Assembly: GCA_015178975.1 (NCBI GenBank)
Contig: WHVD01000111.1
Coordinates: 65,001 to 129,000 of the forward strand
Direction: 5' to 3'
Length of the DNA: 64,000 nucleotides
Origin: Hysterangium stoloniferum
Lineage: Eukaryota; Basidiomycota; Agaricomycetes; Hysterangiales; Hysterangiaceae
Part shown: positions 47,046 through 58,513 of the stretch, piece by piece
Layout: every line of letters starts with the position of its first letter
Position numbering within the stretch: position 1 is the first letter of the stretch
Made by a program: the position numbers and the translations under genes
Notes under the pieces: generated by a model
What the model was told of the DNA's origin: nothing
Seen by the model: the letters and a program-made list of their open reading frames with translations, nothing else
Database searches by the model: none

Positions 47046-47483
47046 TCGCAAAGTGCATTTTCCCTCTTCCAATCACCAATCTTTTTCAGCGCATGCTCTG
47101 TCACTTGCTCACTGTTCCTGAAGTAACACACACACAGATCGATGTGTTTCAACACAGTGGGTGCCTGAATAACATGCCATGACCCAATGTTCATCTCCTG
47201 TTGTAACAGTGGAATAATATGAGGTGGTAGAGTCGCTGACAGGATAGCAACTGGAACTCCTATACCATAAAGGTCTCGAAGGTACGGCAATTTCTCCCTA
47301 TAGTTTGCCGCTGCCATGATAAGATGGCCCCTCTTCAATGTAGATATACATCAATCATCCGAGTGCACACATATGCTTGGCATATCCAAGGAATTCCCCA
47401 GTAATTGCTTCCTCAGCTGAGATGAAAACAACTGAAGTGAATGGCCTCGGGTTGTCCTTCGACCAAACTCCATAGGTCACACC

Positions 47484-48205
47484 TGTTAAGAACTGAAAAC
47501 TAACTTATGTCGGTGGCCGACAGGGACCGATCGGAAGGACTTGGCTTCAGCTTATGTGCTGCGCCCTCGCAAATATCTGTAGGATGTCCTTAAATTTCGG
47601 GCGGGCAAAGACTAATCCTAGTGAGTACCTTTCGGCGTGATACCGATCGGAATCGAAGGACAAGTCGAGCATCGGGCCTAGGGGTTGGGGCCGGGAGTGG
47701 GCGAGCGCACGCGAAGGTGGATGGGGGGATTCTTAGTATGAGACTGATACAGGCGTATGAGGGTATTCTGAGTCGATATTCTGATTGCCTAGTAACTACA
47801 ACTACAGCGGGTTCATATACAAGTAACAGGCATCTGGAAAATACTAATGGGGAGAAGGGTGGAACACGGTATTAACAATAAGCTTGACTAGGAACGGGAA
47901 GTTTATGATTAGTTTGGAGGCCGATGATAACTGAGAGCGGGATTACGATAAAAGGAAATAGTTCAAGGACTACAAATATAGATAGACATATGCGAAACAT
48001 AAGATTGAACGGATCAACATAATAAAGGGGACGTATCAAAGTTTGACCAGACAATACAAGTTGTTTTGACGTGGGCGTAAACGGAGTTTGATCTTCGCGA
48101 AAACATTCGTCAGCTTCGGGGCCGATGGTTTCCGAGAGGATGACTTGAAACATTGACAAGTGGCGATAACCTCGGGACCGATAGGGTTGCGACACAGTCG
48201 TAACA
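47484..48205. mobile_element. Solo LTR, 722 bp, TSD ACACC, inside the helicase gene
   Basis: Begins TGTTAAGAAC and ends GTCGTAACA, flanked by ACACC at 47479-47483 and 48206-48210. Helicase coding sequence resumes on both sides. The last 185 bp match window positions 1-184. No internal region remains, so it arose by LTR-LTR recombination. It contains no coding frame. Confidence 0.92.
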
Positions 48206-48766
48206 ACACCTGCCTCCTGACATCTCCGTTCGCAGTCTGCCTAAAGCTACCAATGGTACAACCACAATCACCGACTTTCCAGACCAGAATGTTTTTGCTG
48301 GCAGCATCCAAAGTAATGTCTTGCCACCCCCAGTTGGGAAAACAACAATTAGATTTGACCGCCGAGCTTTCACTCGGTTCAATCCTTCCTCTTGTTCAGC
48401 AGACCTAAACCGACTCCATTTTCCTTGCGAGTACGAATCCAGATGCGTCTGTATCTCACAGTCCAGATGGTCATGCGAGGGGACCATGAACGCTCCATCC
48501 CTCCTCAGACCCTCAACGATTGCGCTGTTGACTTCGCAAACCGTCTCCCGCATCACCATCGTGAGCCTTGTCTCAACTCCCTTGAGTTTGTTGCTGAACT
48601 TGGTCTTCATATTGTCCAAGCCATCTGAAATAGCTGAGTGTAAAATCTCTCCAGTATCATCTGCCAAACCGAGCCTTCCATCCACGTCAATTTTCCGAGA
48701 CTTGACTTCTTTCCTCATCTCCACTGGAACAGAGAGCCTCCAAAACAGATTCACCCCGAGAGTATA

Positions 48767-48820
48767 CTGTCATCCAAATATCAACAAAATAATAGCAATC
48801 ATTAACAAACAGATACTTAC
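48767..48820 (-). other. Conserved intron in helicase copy 2
   Basis: 54 nt with GTAAGTATCT donor and GACAG acceptor. The same intron, same length, is present in copy 1 at 10925-10978. Conservation of ends in both copies supports the gene model. Confidence 0.75.
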
Positions 48821-51800
48821 AACAAACAATGCTCTAAAAACTTGTTCCTTCAGCTCCTGAAAATGAGGCAATTCTACCGCATAATGATTTCTCGCTATTG
48901 CAGATGTATGCCCAGCTTGCATATCACCAATCCTCTCAATCATCAGCTCCTCATCGCTCTTCACATCACTTTCCTGAAATTCGGCATTGCAATGGTGAAA
49001 GAAAAGCCCGCACAACACCTGCCGAGAGCTACTCAACGTCATTGCATTCTCCGTCCCCATAGCTTCTGAAGTATATCATCGAATCAACAGTGTGAAGTAG
49101 TCTGTTCTCCATTTCCCTGTAGGTCCCGTCCACAAGTAGCAACGATAAAGTGATGCAATATCTTCCCCTAGGAATTGCTCTGCGACCATAATCTGAAGAG
49201 GCCGCAATACTAGAAGATACCAAACGAACATCGGCCCCAAGTTCTAATGGCATCCAGTGTGGTTTCACCTTACCCCGCCCCGAGATACCTGCTGTCTTGT
49301 CAGCCCGTATTGCCGTCATAATCATTTGGTCAAAAGCCAGGATCATTCTCAGTGAGTTTGGCATATTGACAATTGTAGTCGAAAGTAACACTTCTCCACG
49401 ACTTGGCTGCCCATGTGTGAAATGAACAACGACCAACAAATCTTCCAAGATCTTTTGACACCTCTGTAGGAATCCATCACATCCCGTCCGATTCCACACC
49501 CACTGCCCATCCACTGCCTTGCCAAATGTCTTTCTCACTTGTGAATTATCACACTTGAGAATCCGATCCATAAGCATCTCCTGAGTTATCGTAAAGTTGT
49601 TCTTCTCCTCTGTTATGAATGAATAGCCTGGACTAATGTTAGCTGTATTATCATGAAATACATCAGGAAGAGAGGATGGAGATCCAGCAAAGGCACCCAA
49701 TTCCGTGATCTCCCTCTTCAGAGTCTCCATCAATACTCGAATCATTTCCGTCAGAGCATCCACTGATCCATGAATGTTTCGAAAGATAAACTGACGCCTC
49801 TCAGGGTCCGTAAATGCAAATGAGGGTATCACTGTAGGATCATATGCAGCTGCTCCGATAATCCCCCACAATGCATACAGATTCCCCATTGCTGATGGCT
49901 TCCCTGCAAACAATCTCAGCTTGATCGCATCTAGTATCCCATACAGTCCTGTCGTTGTCGTATTGTGCTCTTCCCCAATGATGCATTCAAACCCAGCTGT
50001 ACATCTCGCAATGAAACGAATAGCTGCAAAACTTTGCGTAATCACGTTCGGCTGCTTAAATGATCCGGTATAATCCCAGTTGAAAACAACCAGGAATGAG
50101 GTTAAAGGACAGTCAAAATGGGTCTGCTTCCCTGCCAGATACTCACAGAGTAAGAGCGACTTCATCAGCGCATGAAGCCTTGCTTGTATACCCTTGTCCC
50201 CAATATTGCCTCGGCAGTCTCTCAGGTCAACCCAGAAATTCTTGAACATTATCCTTTGCTCTGTGCTCAACGGCAACTCAAATATTCCACTATGAGATGA
50301 GAGACTGTGACAAATCATGAGCAAAAATGATGCCATCACACTTGCATATCGCCAGTATGTCTCTTCCATCCGCACCCCATCAAAGCTCTGGCTAGTGGGT
50401 ATACTTCAAAATATATCAGCAAAAGGTAAATTATTCAAGAAAGAATCCACTTACCCATCAAAACACATCAACCACTGATGTACTTGAATAGGAAGTGTTG
50501 TAATCATCTTTCCTGCGTGTCCAAGATAAAAACCTAGGGCCGCCAGGATCCATAACTCTTCGCCCTTCGCTGTCTTCAAATCCCCCATAGGCTGCACTTT
50601 CTCTGCATCCAAGTCTTGCACAAACTCTAACCACCTGACTTTGTGCAGCCATGGTAGAATTTCTCTAGCCGCTGTCGAAACGGGGATAGGTCGCAGAGGC
50701 TCAGCCTTCAGGCTATTCTTCCAAAGCTCTAATGTACATCTCCCATCTGTTTGTGTATGCCATCTGCTAGTAACCGCCAATAATCTTGCAAAATTCGAAC
50801 ATAGCTGCCATCCGATCAAATCCGCTATACAGTATGCCCTTGCCTTTGTGCTCGCCTCGGTAATGTGCCTTGAGTGACTTCTCGTTACTAACAATGTGTT
50901 TACATGTTCTGCACTGGTAACAATCCAGGATAATATCTATGCCGTAATATGGTTTGACTGGATTTTGTGGCCAAACCGCTTTCATGTCATCCACTGACCC
51001 AATAAGATTAAATTCCACAGCTAATTCATCCCCAAAGTTCTTTGGTGTACCTTTGATCTTGTGGTATTTTTCACGGTGATCGATAGCAATTCTAGGAAAT
51101 ATAGCACGACGGCAGTCTGTACGAATCAGGAGCCGGCCTCTCATATTGATCATGAATCTGGATGCCGTCAATTGATCATTGGTATAAATCTCAGAGACAT
51201 GCTGTGCGACCAGAGCTTCTACCTGAGATGAAGATTGTATAGAATCCTCAGGAGATGAATCCGGAATAAGCACTTTGATTTGTACTGAAGTATCCTTGGA
51301 AGAGGACTGAAGCTGTTTTTGATATCAGACCACCTGCTACAATTCAGCTGAGACATTCTAAGCCTCTCTAGCAATTTTAAATCACTTACCAGATGTTTTA
51401 AGTCATACAACGTCCTCGATGTTGACCCCTCACCAGAAAGTGAACATTGTTTCCTTCCTTCATCACTACTCACATATCTTGGCCACTTCTTTCCATCCAG
51501 ATGTACCATAAAAGATTGCTCGCCATTGTCACCATCATTGCTGTGAGTTGCCGATGATTCTAGAGTAGCTGTAGTGATATCTTCATTTATTAGATGCTTC
51601 AAATCACCTGAGGGATTACATATCAGCATCTGGTTAGACAATTGTGGAGCATTCTTTCCTTGATCACTGCCCGAAGCTCTAGGCCCTTTCTTTCCCCGTA
51701 TACTTGCTAAACAAGACAGCTCATTGTCATCTCGTAAATATCATGTCAGCAAATATATAAATATAAATCAATTGTAAACCTACCTGATGTTCCACACCAA

Positions 51801-52190
51801 TATAATCGCCATCTTCAGAATCCGAAGAAAACTCAACGCTCATGAAACGAAATACAGAACCGTCACTAGAATCACTGCAGCTGCTAAAAGAGGCAACATC
51901 GTCACTAGCATTGATCTCCACCCCTATGTTAGAACTGCTTTTGCCTTGTTCATCACAAAAATCAGAATTAATGGGAGTGTCATCCCAGGCATTACCGTCA
52001 TTGAGACCTGCAGCACTAGAGATAAGATTGTCCATGGAAAATGTCTCAATATCATCACTCGGAAAATAACCACCATTCCTATCCATCATGTAATAGCCTC
52101 GTTTGCCTCTAATAAACGTTACATTGTAAAAAAAAAACAAAGAACAAAAAAAAAATAATATACATACTTTGTCATTGTTCTGATCGCACG

Positions 52191-52540
52191 ACGGAGATAA
52201 AATTAACCGTGATGATCAGGTAAATATTCCGAATCACTAGTCAGAGTTCTCCTCTAATAAAGGAAGAACATGACTAGAGATCAAAATCGGAATAGGAGAT
52301 AAGATGGAGGAAGACGACCAACAGGTGTTGGACCTGTTGCAAGTGAAACATGCCCTTATAAACCAATTTCACATTCGGCCGCTCCAAGAGAGAAATGAAG
52401 CCGCCTGACAGGACGGACTGAAAATAAAAGACAAAAATGGAATCATAATCAGTACTTGTATTCATAGCAAAGAATTCGAAGGATTGAGTAAATTACAAAA
52501 ACTGAGAATCTCCAACTCCACACACAAGTTCTGGCGACTA
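52191..52540. other. Possible promoter and first exon of helicase copy 2
   Basis: A GTATGT donor at about 52170 and a TTTATTAG acceptor near 52105 suggest that a short first exon lies here (reading ...RTMTK at the splice). No other feature seen. Confidence 0.3.
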
Positions 52541-52544
52541 TTAA

Positions 52545-52850
52545 TCAACTTTTTGAATGGCGACCGAGAGGTTTTTGAATGGTGATAGACGATATTGAAT
52601 GGCGAAGACATTTTTCTAACAGCGACGAAGCTGTTTTTGAACAGCGATCAAGTTTTTAAATGGTGACCAAGAGGATTTTGGTGAGAAAGAAGAGGATTTG
52701 AAATGCCGAAGATCTTTTCAAACAACGATGAGACATTTTTGAAAGGTGATAAAGACATTTTTGGACAGCGATCACGTTTATGAATGAAGATCAAGACATT
52801 TTTGAATGGCAATCAAGTTTTTAAACGGCCATGAAGAGGTTTTTATTAGG
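52545..52850. repeat. Degenerate minisatellite, about 30-bp unit
   Basis: Ten or so imperfect units built on TTTTTGAATGGCGATCAAGAC, varying in length from about 22 to 33 bp. It lies at the edge of the copia remnant. Non-coding. Confidence 0.7.
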
Positions 52851-53660
52851 AATTATTGGCAGTCTCAATATACGGGGCAAAGCACATTAATATATAATGT
52901 TAACTACATGACCTTTATATACTAGGACATCGTCAATAAGATTGAATCACTACATCACTTGCATCATAAGTCTCATCATATGCTGCATCATATGTGCGGC
53001 TCCACTGGTTCCAACGCTTGGACCTTCAATACTCGTAACTCAATACTCCTCCTCGAGTATTGAAGTGTCAATACCTAGTCGATGCATATGATAAGAGTGA
53101 ATCGAAAGGTGATAACGATTTCATCAAGATATCCGCAATCATCTCCTTCGTGTGCCTATAGATGAGTTGGATCGTTCCGTTTTCGATTAAGTGTCAAATA
53201 AAATGATATTTGACTTGGATATGTTTTATTCTTTGTAGTGTGCGTCGATTAAGAGCAAATGCGATCGTCCCTTGGTTATCCTCGAAAATTATTGTCGGCT
53301 CTTCGTAAATAATATCCAATTCCTCCAAAAAAATGTCTCGTCCACATAACTTCGCGTGCTGCCTCGGATAAAGCGATGTATTCAGCTTCCGTCGAAGACA
53401 GCGCTACCGTCGACTGTTTCCTCAAAGACCAAGATACGGCCCCTGATCCAATGAATACGACGTATCCTTCAGTCGACTTCCTGTCTTCTGTATCACCAGT
53501 GAAATTGGCGTCCGAGTATGCGTGCAAGCAAAGTGTTTCTCCTCCCAAATGGAGCTCACAGTCTCGAGTGGTGAATAAGTATTGTAGAACTCGTTTCGCT
53601 AAGTCCCTTCTGTACCCATTCTTCCTCTTCGCTGCCTTCATCAGAACGTGGTCTGCTGAC
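52851..53660 (-). mobile_element. Ty1/copia 3' remnant (RNase H and probable LTR piece)
   Basis: The minus-strand frame 53641-53276 is copia RNase H (HAYSDANFTGDTEDRKSTEGY, SWSLRKQSTVALSSTEAEYI) and the following sequence down to about 53045 continues the domain. A purine tract (GAGGAGGAG, minus strand) near 53045 is a likely polypurine tract, so 52851-53040 may be part of the 3' LTR. Same family as the relic at 35636-38850. Broken and partial. Confidence 0.8.
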
Positions 53661-54207
53661 AGACCAGGCGCAGCGTTTGCGATCCACGCCGCGCGTTCTG
53701 CCTCGAGTCATCTTCGTCTTCTTGCATCATAAGTACCGATTGTGGTGTGACGGATGTGTTATCTTGTACGGGTGTCCGTTGGCCTTCCCCCTCATCAGGT
53801 ATGTGATTCATCGTCCTGTGTGATATGCTCGAAGTAAAACTCTTGATTTTCTTCTTCCAATTCGTCACCCATCACCACCCAATACACCCAGCACCAGGCC
53901 TTCCAACCCGCTCACCCTTTCTTCCCATTTCTTCCCCTTTCTTCCACCTCTATGATGAAGAATGGCCTAATTGCGATATGGACCGCGTGAATAACAATCA
54001 CATCTGATTTGACAACCTCCGTGCCCATAAGCCCAATTCGACTTCGACCAACTGCAGGTGTAGGCATAGACCATCCCTTTGTGGCTGGAGGAACCTCAAC
54101 GAAGACAGATAGATGCTTGGACGGTTTAATCGGAGTCGTAGCTCGATATGAAGAGACAGACTCGGAACAATCGCCTGGGACAGCATAAGATTGAACACGC
54201 TTAAGTG
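53661..54207 (-). other. Open minus-strand fragment, unknown
   Basis: Minus frame 54280-53912 (122 aa) has a coherent look (SVSSYRATTPIKPSKHLSVF, GWSMPTPAVGRSRIGLMGTE) but no recognised domain. It overlaps the palindrome that follows. Could be a piece of a DNA transposon or a captured gene. Confidence 0.3.
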
Positions 54208-54584
54208 TTGGCGATGCAAGCTTCTGGGTTGCATTTGTAAGGCGTGACAGAGCCTTCGGTGCGCAGTGTGAAAGGATCAAGGCTTGACATTACATTCAGA
54301 GCAGACACCGTGTGTTTGGTTTGGACAGGTGTCTTGACGATGTAAACCGGGGCGGTGTCGGCGGAACATCTAGAATGGAGTCCTGAAAGGCAGTCTCGGG
54401 TAGGTTTCTGCAAGGAAGTCATTCAAGAATTGAGTGGATTCTTGCGGCTGAGCAGGTCGCAAGGGCGGTGGGGGTGGCAGTTGTCAAAACCAAACACATG
54501 GTGTCTGCTCCAAATATCTCTCACATTGCTCACTGAGGGGTCTGTCACGCCTCGCAAATGCAAACCGGAAGTTTGTATCACCAG
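54208..54584. repeat. Imperfect palindrome, arms about 110-125 bp
   Basis: The reverse complement of 54208-54335 resembles 54475-54584 over most of its length, with best agreement at CTCTGTCACGCC...CAAATGCAA and ACCAAACACA.GGTGTCTGCTC. The arms share roughly three quarters of their bases, the loop is about 140 bp. Both arms, read outward, encode a similar TEGSVTPxKCxPExCI peptide, so the palindrome arose from inverted copies of one sequence. MITE-like or a rearrangement scar. Confidence 0.65.
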
Positions 54585-54908
54585 TAGTGGACCGACCGTT
54601 ATGTAGCAGTTGAAGTTGGTGGGCTCAGCTGGAGAACGAGATAGGTAATATGCACAAGAATGTCAGAAGAGGCTCGTTAAGTGACGAAGCAAAAGAGAAC
54701 AAGTAAGGTGGCTGATGTAGACGAAGACATGAAACGCATTGTTTACTCGGTGTCATCATTCACCTGTATCGAGGATGTCCAAAACCTATCAGAAGGAACG
54801 GATAGGGTATTATTATTATGAGTTTGTTCCCAGAGTATTAAAGGATTGCCAGATGCCTTTACAAGCCTGGGAAGCACGAAAAAAGGAATTTGACACTATA
54901 CCTAGTCA
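54585..54908. other. No supported gene
   Basis: A short plus frame (54739-54990) runs into the copia LTR end. No domain seen. Confidence 0.35.
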
Positions 54909-54968
54909 CTTAACAAAAGCGAGTAGAACCACCCGGCTAGCTGGGTTTAATAACGCAACCAAAACCAC
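54909..54968 (+). mobile_element. Copia LTR end fragment at the left edge of the inverted duplication
   Basis: The sequence AGTAGAACCACCCGGCTAG and the following 35 bp match, inverted, the left end of the LTR at 62313-62753. The last few bases of the LTR are missing. It is followed by TATGGTCTAACTCC, a reduced version of the primer-binding-like sequence beside the other LTR. Only about 55 bp remain. Confidence 0.65.
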
Positions 54969-55234
54969 ATATGGTCTAACTCCTATCTAACTCAAAAGGA
55001 GATTGATCGTTCTGGGAGACTCCTAACCGGCGATCTTTATCCTTGCAACGATCTCCTAGTCAACCATCAACCAAAACACTTCTTCATATGACCACAAGAG
55101 GGACAACCCTTGAAGGCGAGAGGAGGCAACAGGTTGTAGCTGAAGGTAGGTGGGACATTTTCAAGTGTGGATGGCATTGTAAATAGTTTTCGTTCGCTCA
55201 ATTCCCGCTCACAGACAAAGAGACGAACGCTACG

Positions 55235-57770
55235 ATGGCCGCCGCAATTAAAGGCTTTGAAAACTACATTAAATACTTGGCCACTGGGAAATTGGATGGA
55301 TATCTCGACTCGACCCGACGTGAAGACAAACTTACAGACCTCGAGGTGAAGCTACCCCTTAACCCAATTCTTCTCCTTCATGATCTCGGCAACCACCCAG
55401 ACAAGGATCGGATTGAAAAATTGTTCGTCCGTAACACAGTGTTCGTAGCGTTTAGACAATTTTACAGACAATAAATCCTAATCTTCCTCTTTCCAGCCAT
55501 CTATTTGGCGTCTCTGGTTCGGGTAAAACACGTCTTGCACTTGAGGGTCTTTGCTTGAATTGGGGCCTTTATATTTCGTGCATACGCACACGAGGTTCAG
55601 CATCTGGCTCCAAGGACTTTGAGGTAGCGACGGAAGAAATGTTGCCAACTTTAGGCACTTTGCCATCTTTAAGCCCTTGGTATGGAGATACAGACCGTGT
55701 CTCTGCAATGTTGTTGTGTGCACGCATCTTCATCCTGAAGCAATTTTTGCAACACATTCCTGTTAACACAGATGCCACATTAGCTCGGCGGCGATGGGTT
55801 CTTGCTCAAGTTTTGCCACCCCGTTTGGACTTTTGGGGTGACGATCTCTTCGTCAGAGTGCTCCGGACCCTCCAGCGTGCCGACATGCAGATCATGCGTG
55901 ACATTATCGCCTCCACCCTAAGTGAGCTCAAAACTAAGAGGAAAGATTTGTTTCCAGATGGACGCGACACATCTCTATTTGTCGTGATCGACGAGGTACA
56001 GGTGGCTGCCGACAATCTGAAGGCGTACTCCAACACAGGGACTGATATGCACCCCATTCTTCGTAAAATGTATAGATTCTTTCGTGACACTAGATTCTTC
56101 ACTGGGTTTATTCTCTCAGGAACTGGTCTGTCGATGAACATGGTGGATGATGTCGGTACTGCTTCTGCAAAATATGGTTTGGGGGTCTTCACTGATATTG
56201 GGCGTTTCACGAAAGATGGTTCTTCTCAATTGGACTATATTTGCCGGCACCTCACTCTTTCTGACAATGACTCAGATCGACAATTGTTGGAACGCATGGT
56301 GTACTGGTTTTCTGGCCGGTATGTCTATCATTTGACGCTATGAGATTCCCTTTTATCATTTATATTGTAGCCACCGCCTGACAGCTAGCCTTATTGAGCT
56401 GTTTATCTGCTTGGAAAACGTCCCACGCCACCGTGTTCTCACCTCGTTTGTTGAACACTTGACTGGATTTAAAATCACTGACGCAATCGAACTGGAGGGT
56501 GGTGAACCCCCTATTTCCCCTGAGCTGTCCGTGTTGATCTCAAATCATCAACCAATTAATGAATTGGACCGCATTTTCAACGAAAAGAATAGTCAGTGTA
56601 ATATCTCTTTTACTAATGCAAGGACCAACTGCATATTTAATAGGAGAGGAATTGATACAATGCCTAGTTGAAATTCTTAGGCAATGGACTTTGGGGAGTG
56701 AACCTACAGCCATCACCAACAAAAACCATATGCATGACATGATTGCGTGGGGCCTAGGTGTTTTGGACAAGACGATGAACCCTTGGAAATTCAAGGCTTA
56801 TAAGAACTATCCTGTATCCATTTCTGAACCATTGGTAATTCTCTCCCTCAGATCGTTTTTCCAAAAGTACAGTCACACGATGATGGAGACATGGATGGCC
56901 AGTGCATTTCACAGTGCTCATAACGCCTCGTCACTTGGATATATATTTGAAGAGGCGATCCTTCTCATGCTCATGGATACTTTTGGGGGGGAGTACAAAC
57001 CCCTCTCACATGCCTTCCACTGTAGCGAGTCATTAGGGTCGAGGAAGGTTACCTTAGTCACGCTGAAGCGTGGGGCTGATGACACAATGCAATGCTACCC
57101 AGTATCATGGAAGACAGGCAATTCTGATCGCTTGGGTCTCAAGGCTAGTTCCCCTGAAAACATTCTCGCTTTCTTGCACAATCCAGATGGAAAGCCTTTT
57201 CTTCTTCCAAACACTCACATGGGCCCTGATGTGTTGTGTACCCTTCAAGACAAGGAGACGAAGGAGCTGATTATTCTTGCAGTTCAAGCAAAAGTTTTGC
57301 CAACCCTCAATTCTCAGAAATGGCGAGATGCCATCATTTCTGTTACACCCAAATTCTTTTACACGCTGGAGGTAGGTATCAAACCTTGTAAACTCTATTG
57401 CACTCAACCTATATTCTGATGTTTATAGAAGGGAGGGAAACCAGATCGATATGCACAAGTGCCCTACCCAAATCTCATAGATGATCTGACAGCGAGTTTG
57501 GAGATGGTTCTCGGGCCAGCAGTATACACGCCAATAGCTGACATTTATCGCAGTAAACTCCACAGTAGCATCCAAGCTCAGCAGCAATCTGTTTCACACT
57601 CAACGCGACAGACCCCCAGATTCCTTCGCATCATTGCAACCCCTGACAATGAACAGCAGAAAAATCTGAAAGGGGAATGGAAGGGTGATGTAGCTGTTTT
57701 GCGGTGGGATGTTGGAACATTATATGAGTTCAATGGGCGAATTACTGAAGGCCATAGTGCTCCATTCTAG
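55235..57770 (+). CDS. Crinkler-RHS-like P-loop NTPase with C-terminal PD-(D/E)XK-like region
   Basis: Five exons (55235-55440, 55497-56318, 56371-56591, 56623-57371, 57429-57770) give 779 aa. The introns are 56, 52, 31 and 57 nt and all join in phase. Walker A is GVSGSGKT (residues 73-80) and Walker B is LFVVIDEVQ (229-237), followed by a sensor-like ILSGTG. Near the C-terminus a FEEAILLML helix, GPDVLCTL (D619) and IILAVQAKV (Q638-A-K640) fit the E...D...(E/Q)xK pattern of a PD-(D/E)XK nuclease fold. NTPase plus nuclease is the core of Crinkler-RHS-type proteins, which are proposed nuclear-acting effectors or conflict proteins in eukaryotes. The Met at 55235 is the first in a frame that leads cleanly into exon 2. 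The family call is by motif only; the 31-nt intron is unusually short. Confidence 0.65.
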
Positions 57771-58103
57771 TCAAAGTAACTCACAAAAGAAAGTTAAAAC
57801 TACGCAGTGAATGTCAACCTTTTTGATCAAAGTGACTTGGAACGTTTAGATAAGAGTTTCCTTGTTGCTTAATTTGTGTTGTTCCCTTGTTATCCTATAG
57901 AAGTGTATGTTATTTCGATTACCGAATACATGTGCAAGTAACTCTATTGATATGAGGATATACTTTTAAGAGACAAATCACCGCCAATATACTCACATGA
58001 TGCATGAAAAGTGAACACACATGTGGGAATCAGTTATGTATTATTAGGGTTTCCCTGTTTTTTTTTTCTACTTTGGACTTGGGTTATTATATATAGTAGT
58101 TTT
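57771..58103. other. 3' flank of the NTPase-nuclease gene
   Basis: AT-rich, non-coding, and conserved in the other arm (59590-59886), including a GGGAAACCCTAATAATACATAACTGAT-type stretch in reverse. Probably the 3' UTR and terminator region. Confidence 0.55.
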
Positions 58104-58315
58104 TGTTGGAAATCAAGACCCTAATAGTGTATAATGGACTAAAGTACAGTCAAATACTATACTATCTACTGCTTATATATCTTTGGCAGAACAATGAAAG
58201 GGTGAGAACAATAAGCAGTGGAACAAAGAAAGGGGTAAGTGACACAACTCCTTTGTTGTCCCAAAAATAGATTTGATCTTCGGAATATGTTGTTCATGAT
58301 GTACACATTCCAACA
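58104..58315. mobile_element. Solo LTR, 212 bp, TSD GTTTT, only in the left arm
   Basis: Begins TGTTGGAAATC and ends CACATTCCAACA, with perfect 8-bp inverted ends (TGTTGGAA/TTCCAACA), flanked by GTTTT at 58099-58103 and 58316-58320. The right arm has the uninterrupted site (reverse complement reads AGTAATTTTATGCC). Small copia-type LTR, non-coding. Confidence 0.92.
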
Positions 58316-58513
58316 GTTTTATGCCAGTTAAATGTGCATTTGAGGGCATTTTGAGGTGTTCACAGCAGTCGTGACACCTGCGTGTCACTTTCCCGTGGCC
58401 CACCGAGAAGTATGGCCTGCATTATTTTGGGAAACTTAAATCTGACATACTTTAGCATAAAAACATCAAAATACTTAAATTATGGTTTGGCGATGCTGCC
58501 TTCAAGTATCTGA

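Larger units (their letters stand above)
47046..52190 (-). pseudogene. RecQ-like helicase with DUF3505-like N-terminus (copy 2), truncated and interrupted
   Basis: On the minus strand an acidic, Ser-rich N-terminal exon (52140-51780) leads through exons with a C2H2 finger (CRTCKHIVSNEKSLKAHYRGEH, about 50880-50945), the large middle region shared with 9553-11000, and the first RecA domain: FRSAEQEEGL (Q-motif area), VVFPTGGGKTLLW (Walker A, about 48340), VVVPLVALGRL (Ia), FISAEEAITGEF and LSATLPPHI (III). Introns 48767-48820 and 50400-50454 have good ends. A solo LTR (47484-48205) splits the motor domain, and a one-base shift near 49235 and a stop near 49075 lie in the middle region, so it is dead. 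The gene stops just after motif III. Such proteins resemble fungal telomere-linked helicases, ATP-driven 3'-5' DNA unwinders. Confidence 0.8.
54925..58513 (+). repeat. Left arm of a large inverted duplication
   Basis: This arm matches 59365-62370 in reverse complement, with high identity throughout the gene, its 3' flank and its 5' leader. It differs by a solo LTR present only here (58104-58315) and by DNA missing from the other arm. The arms are separated by an 850-bp spacer. Total span is about 7.4 kb. Confidence 0.92.

Noticed and set aside
46269-47121. Plus-strand gene overlapping the end of helicase copy 2
   Set aside because: Its end runs into antisense helicase sequence and frames change without splice sites; only a fragment is plausible.
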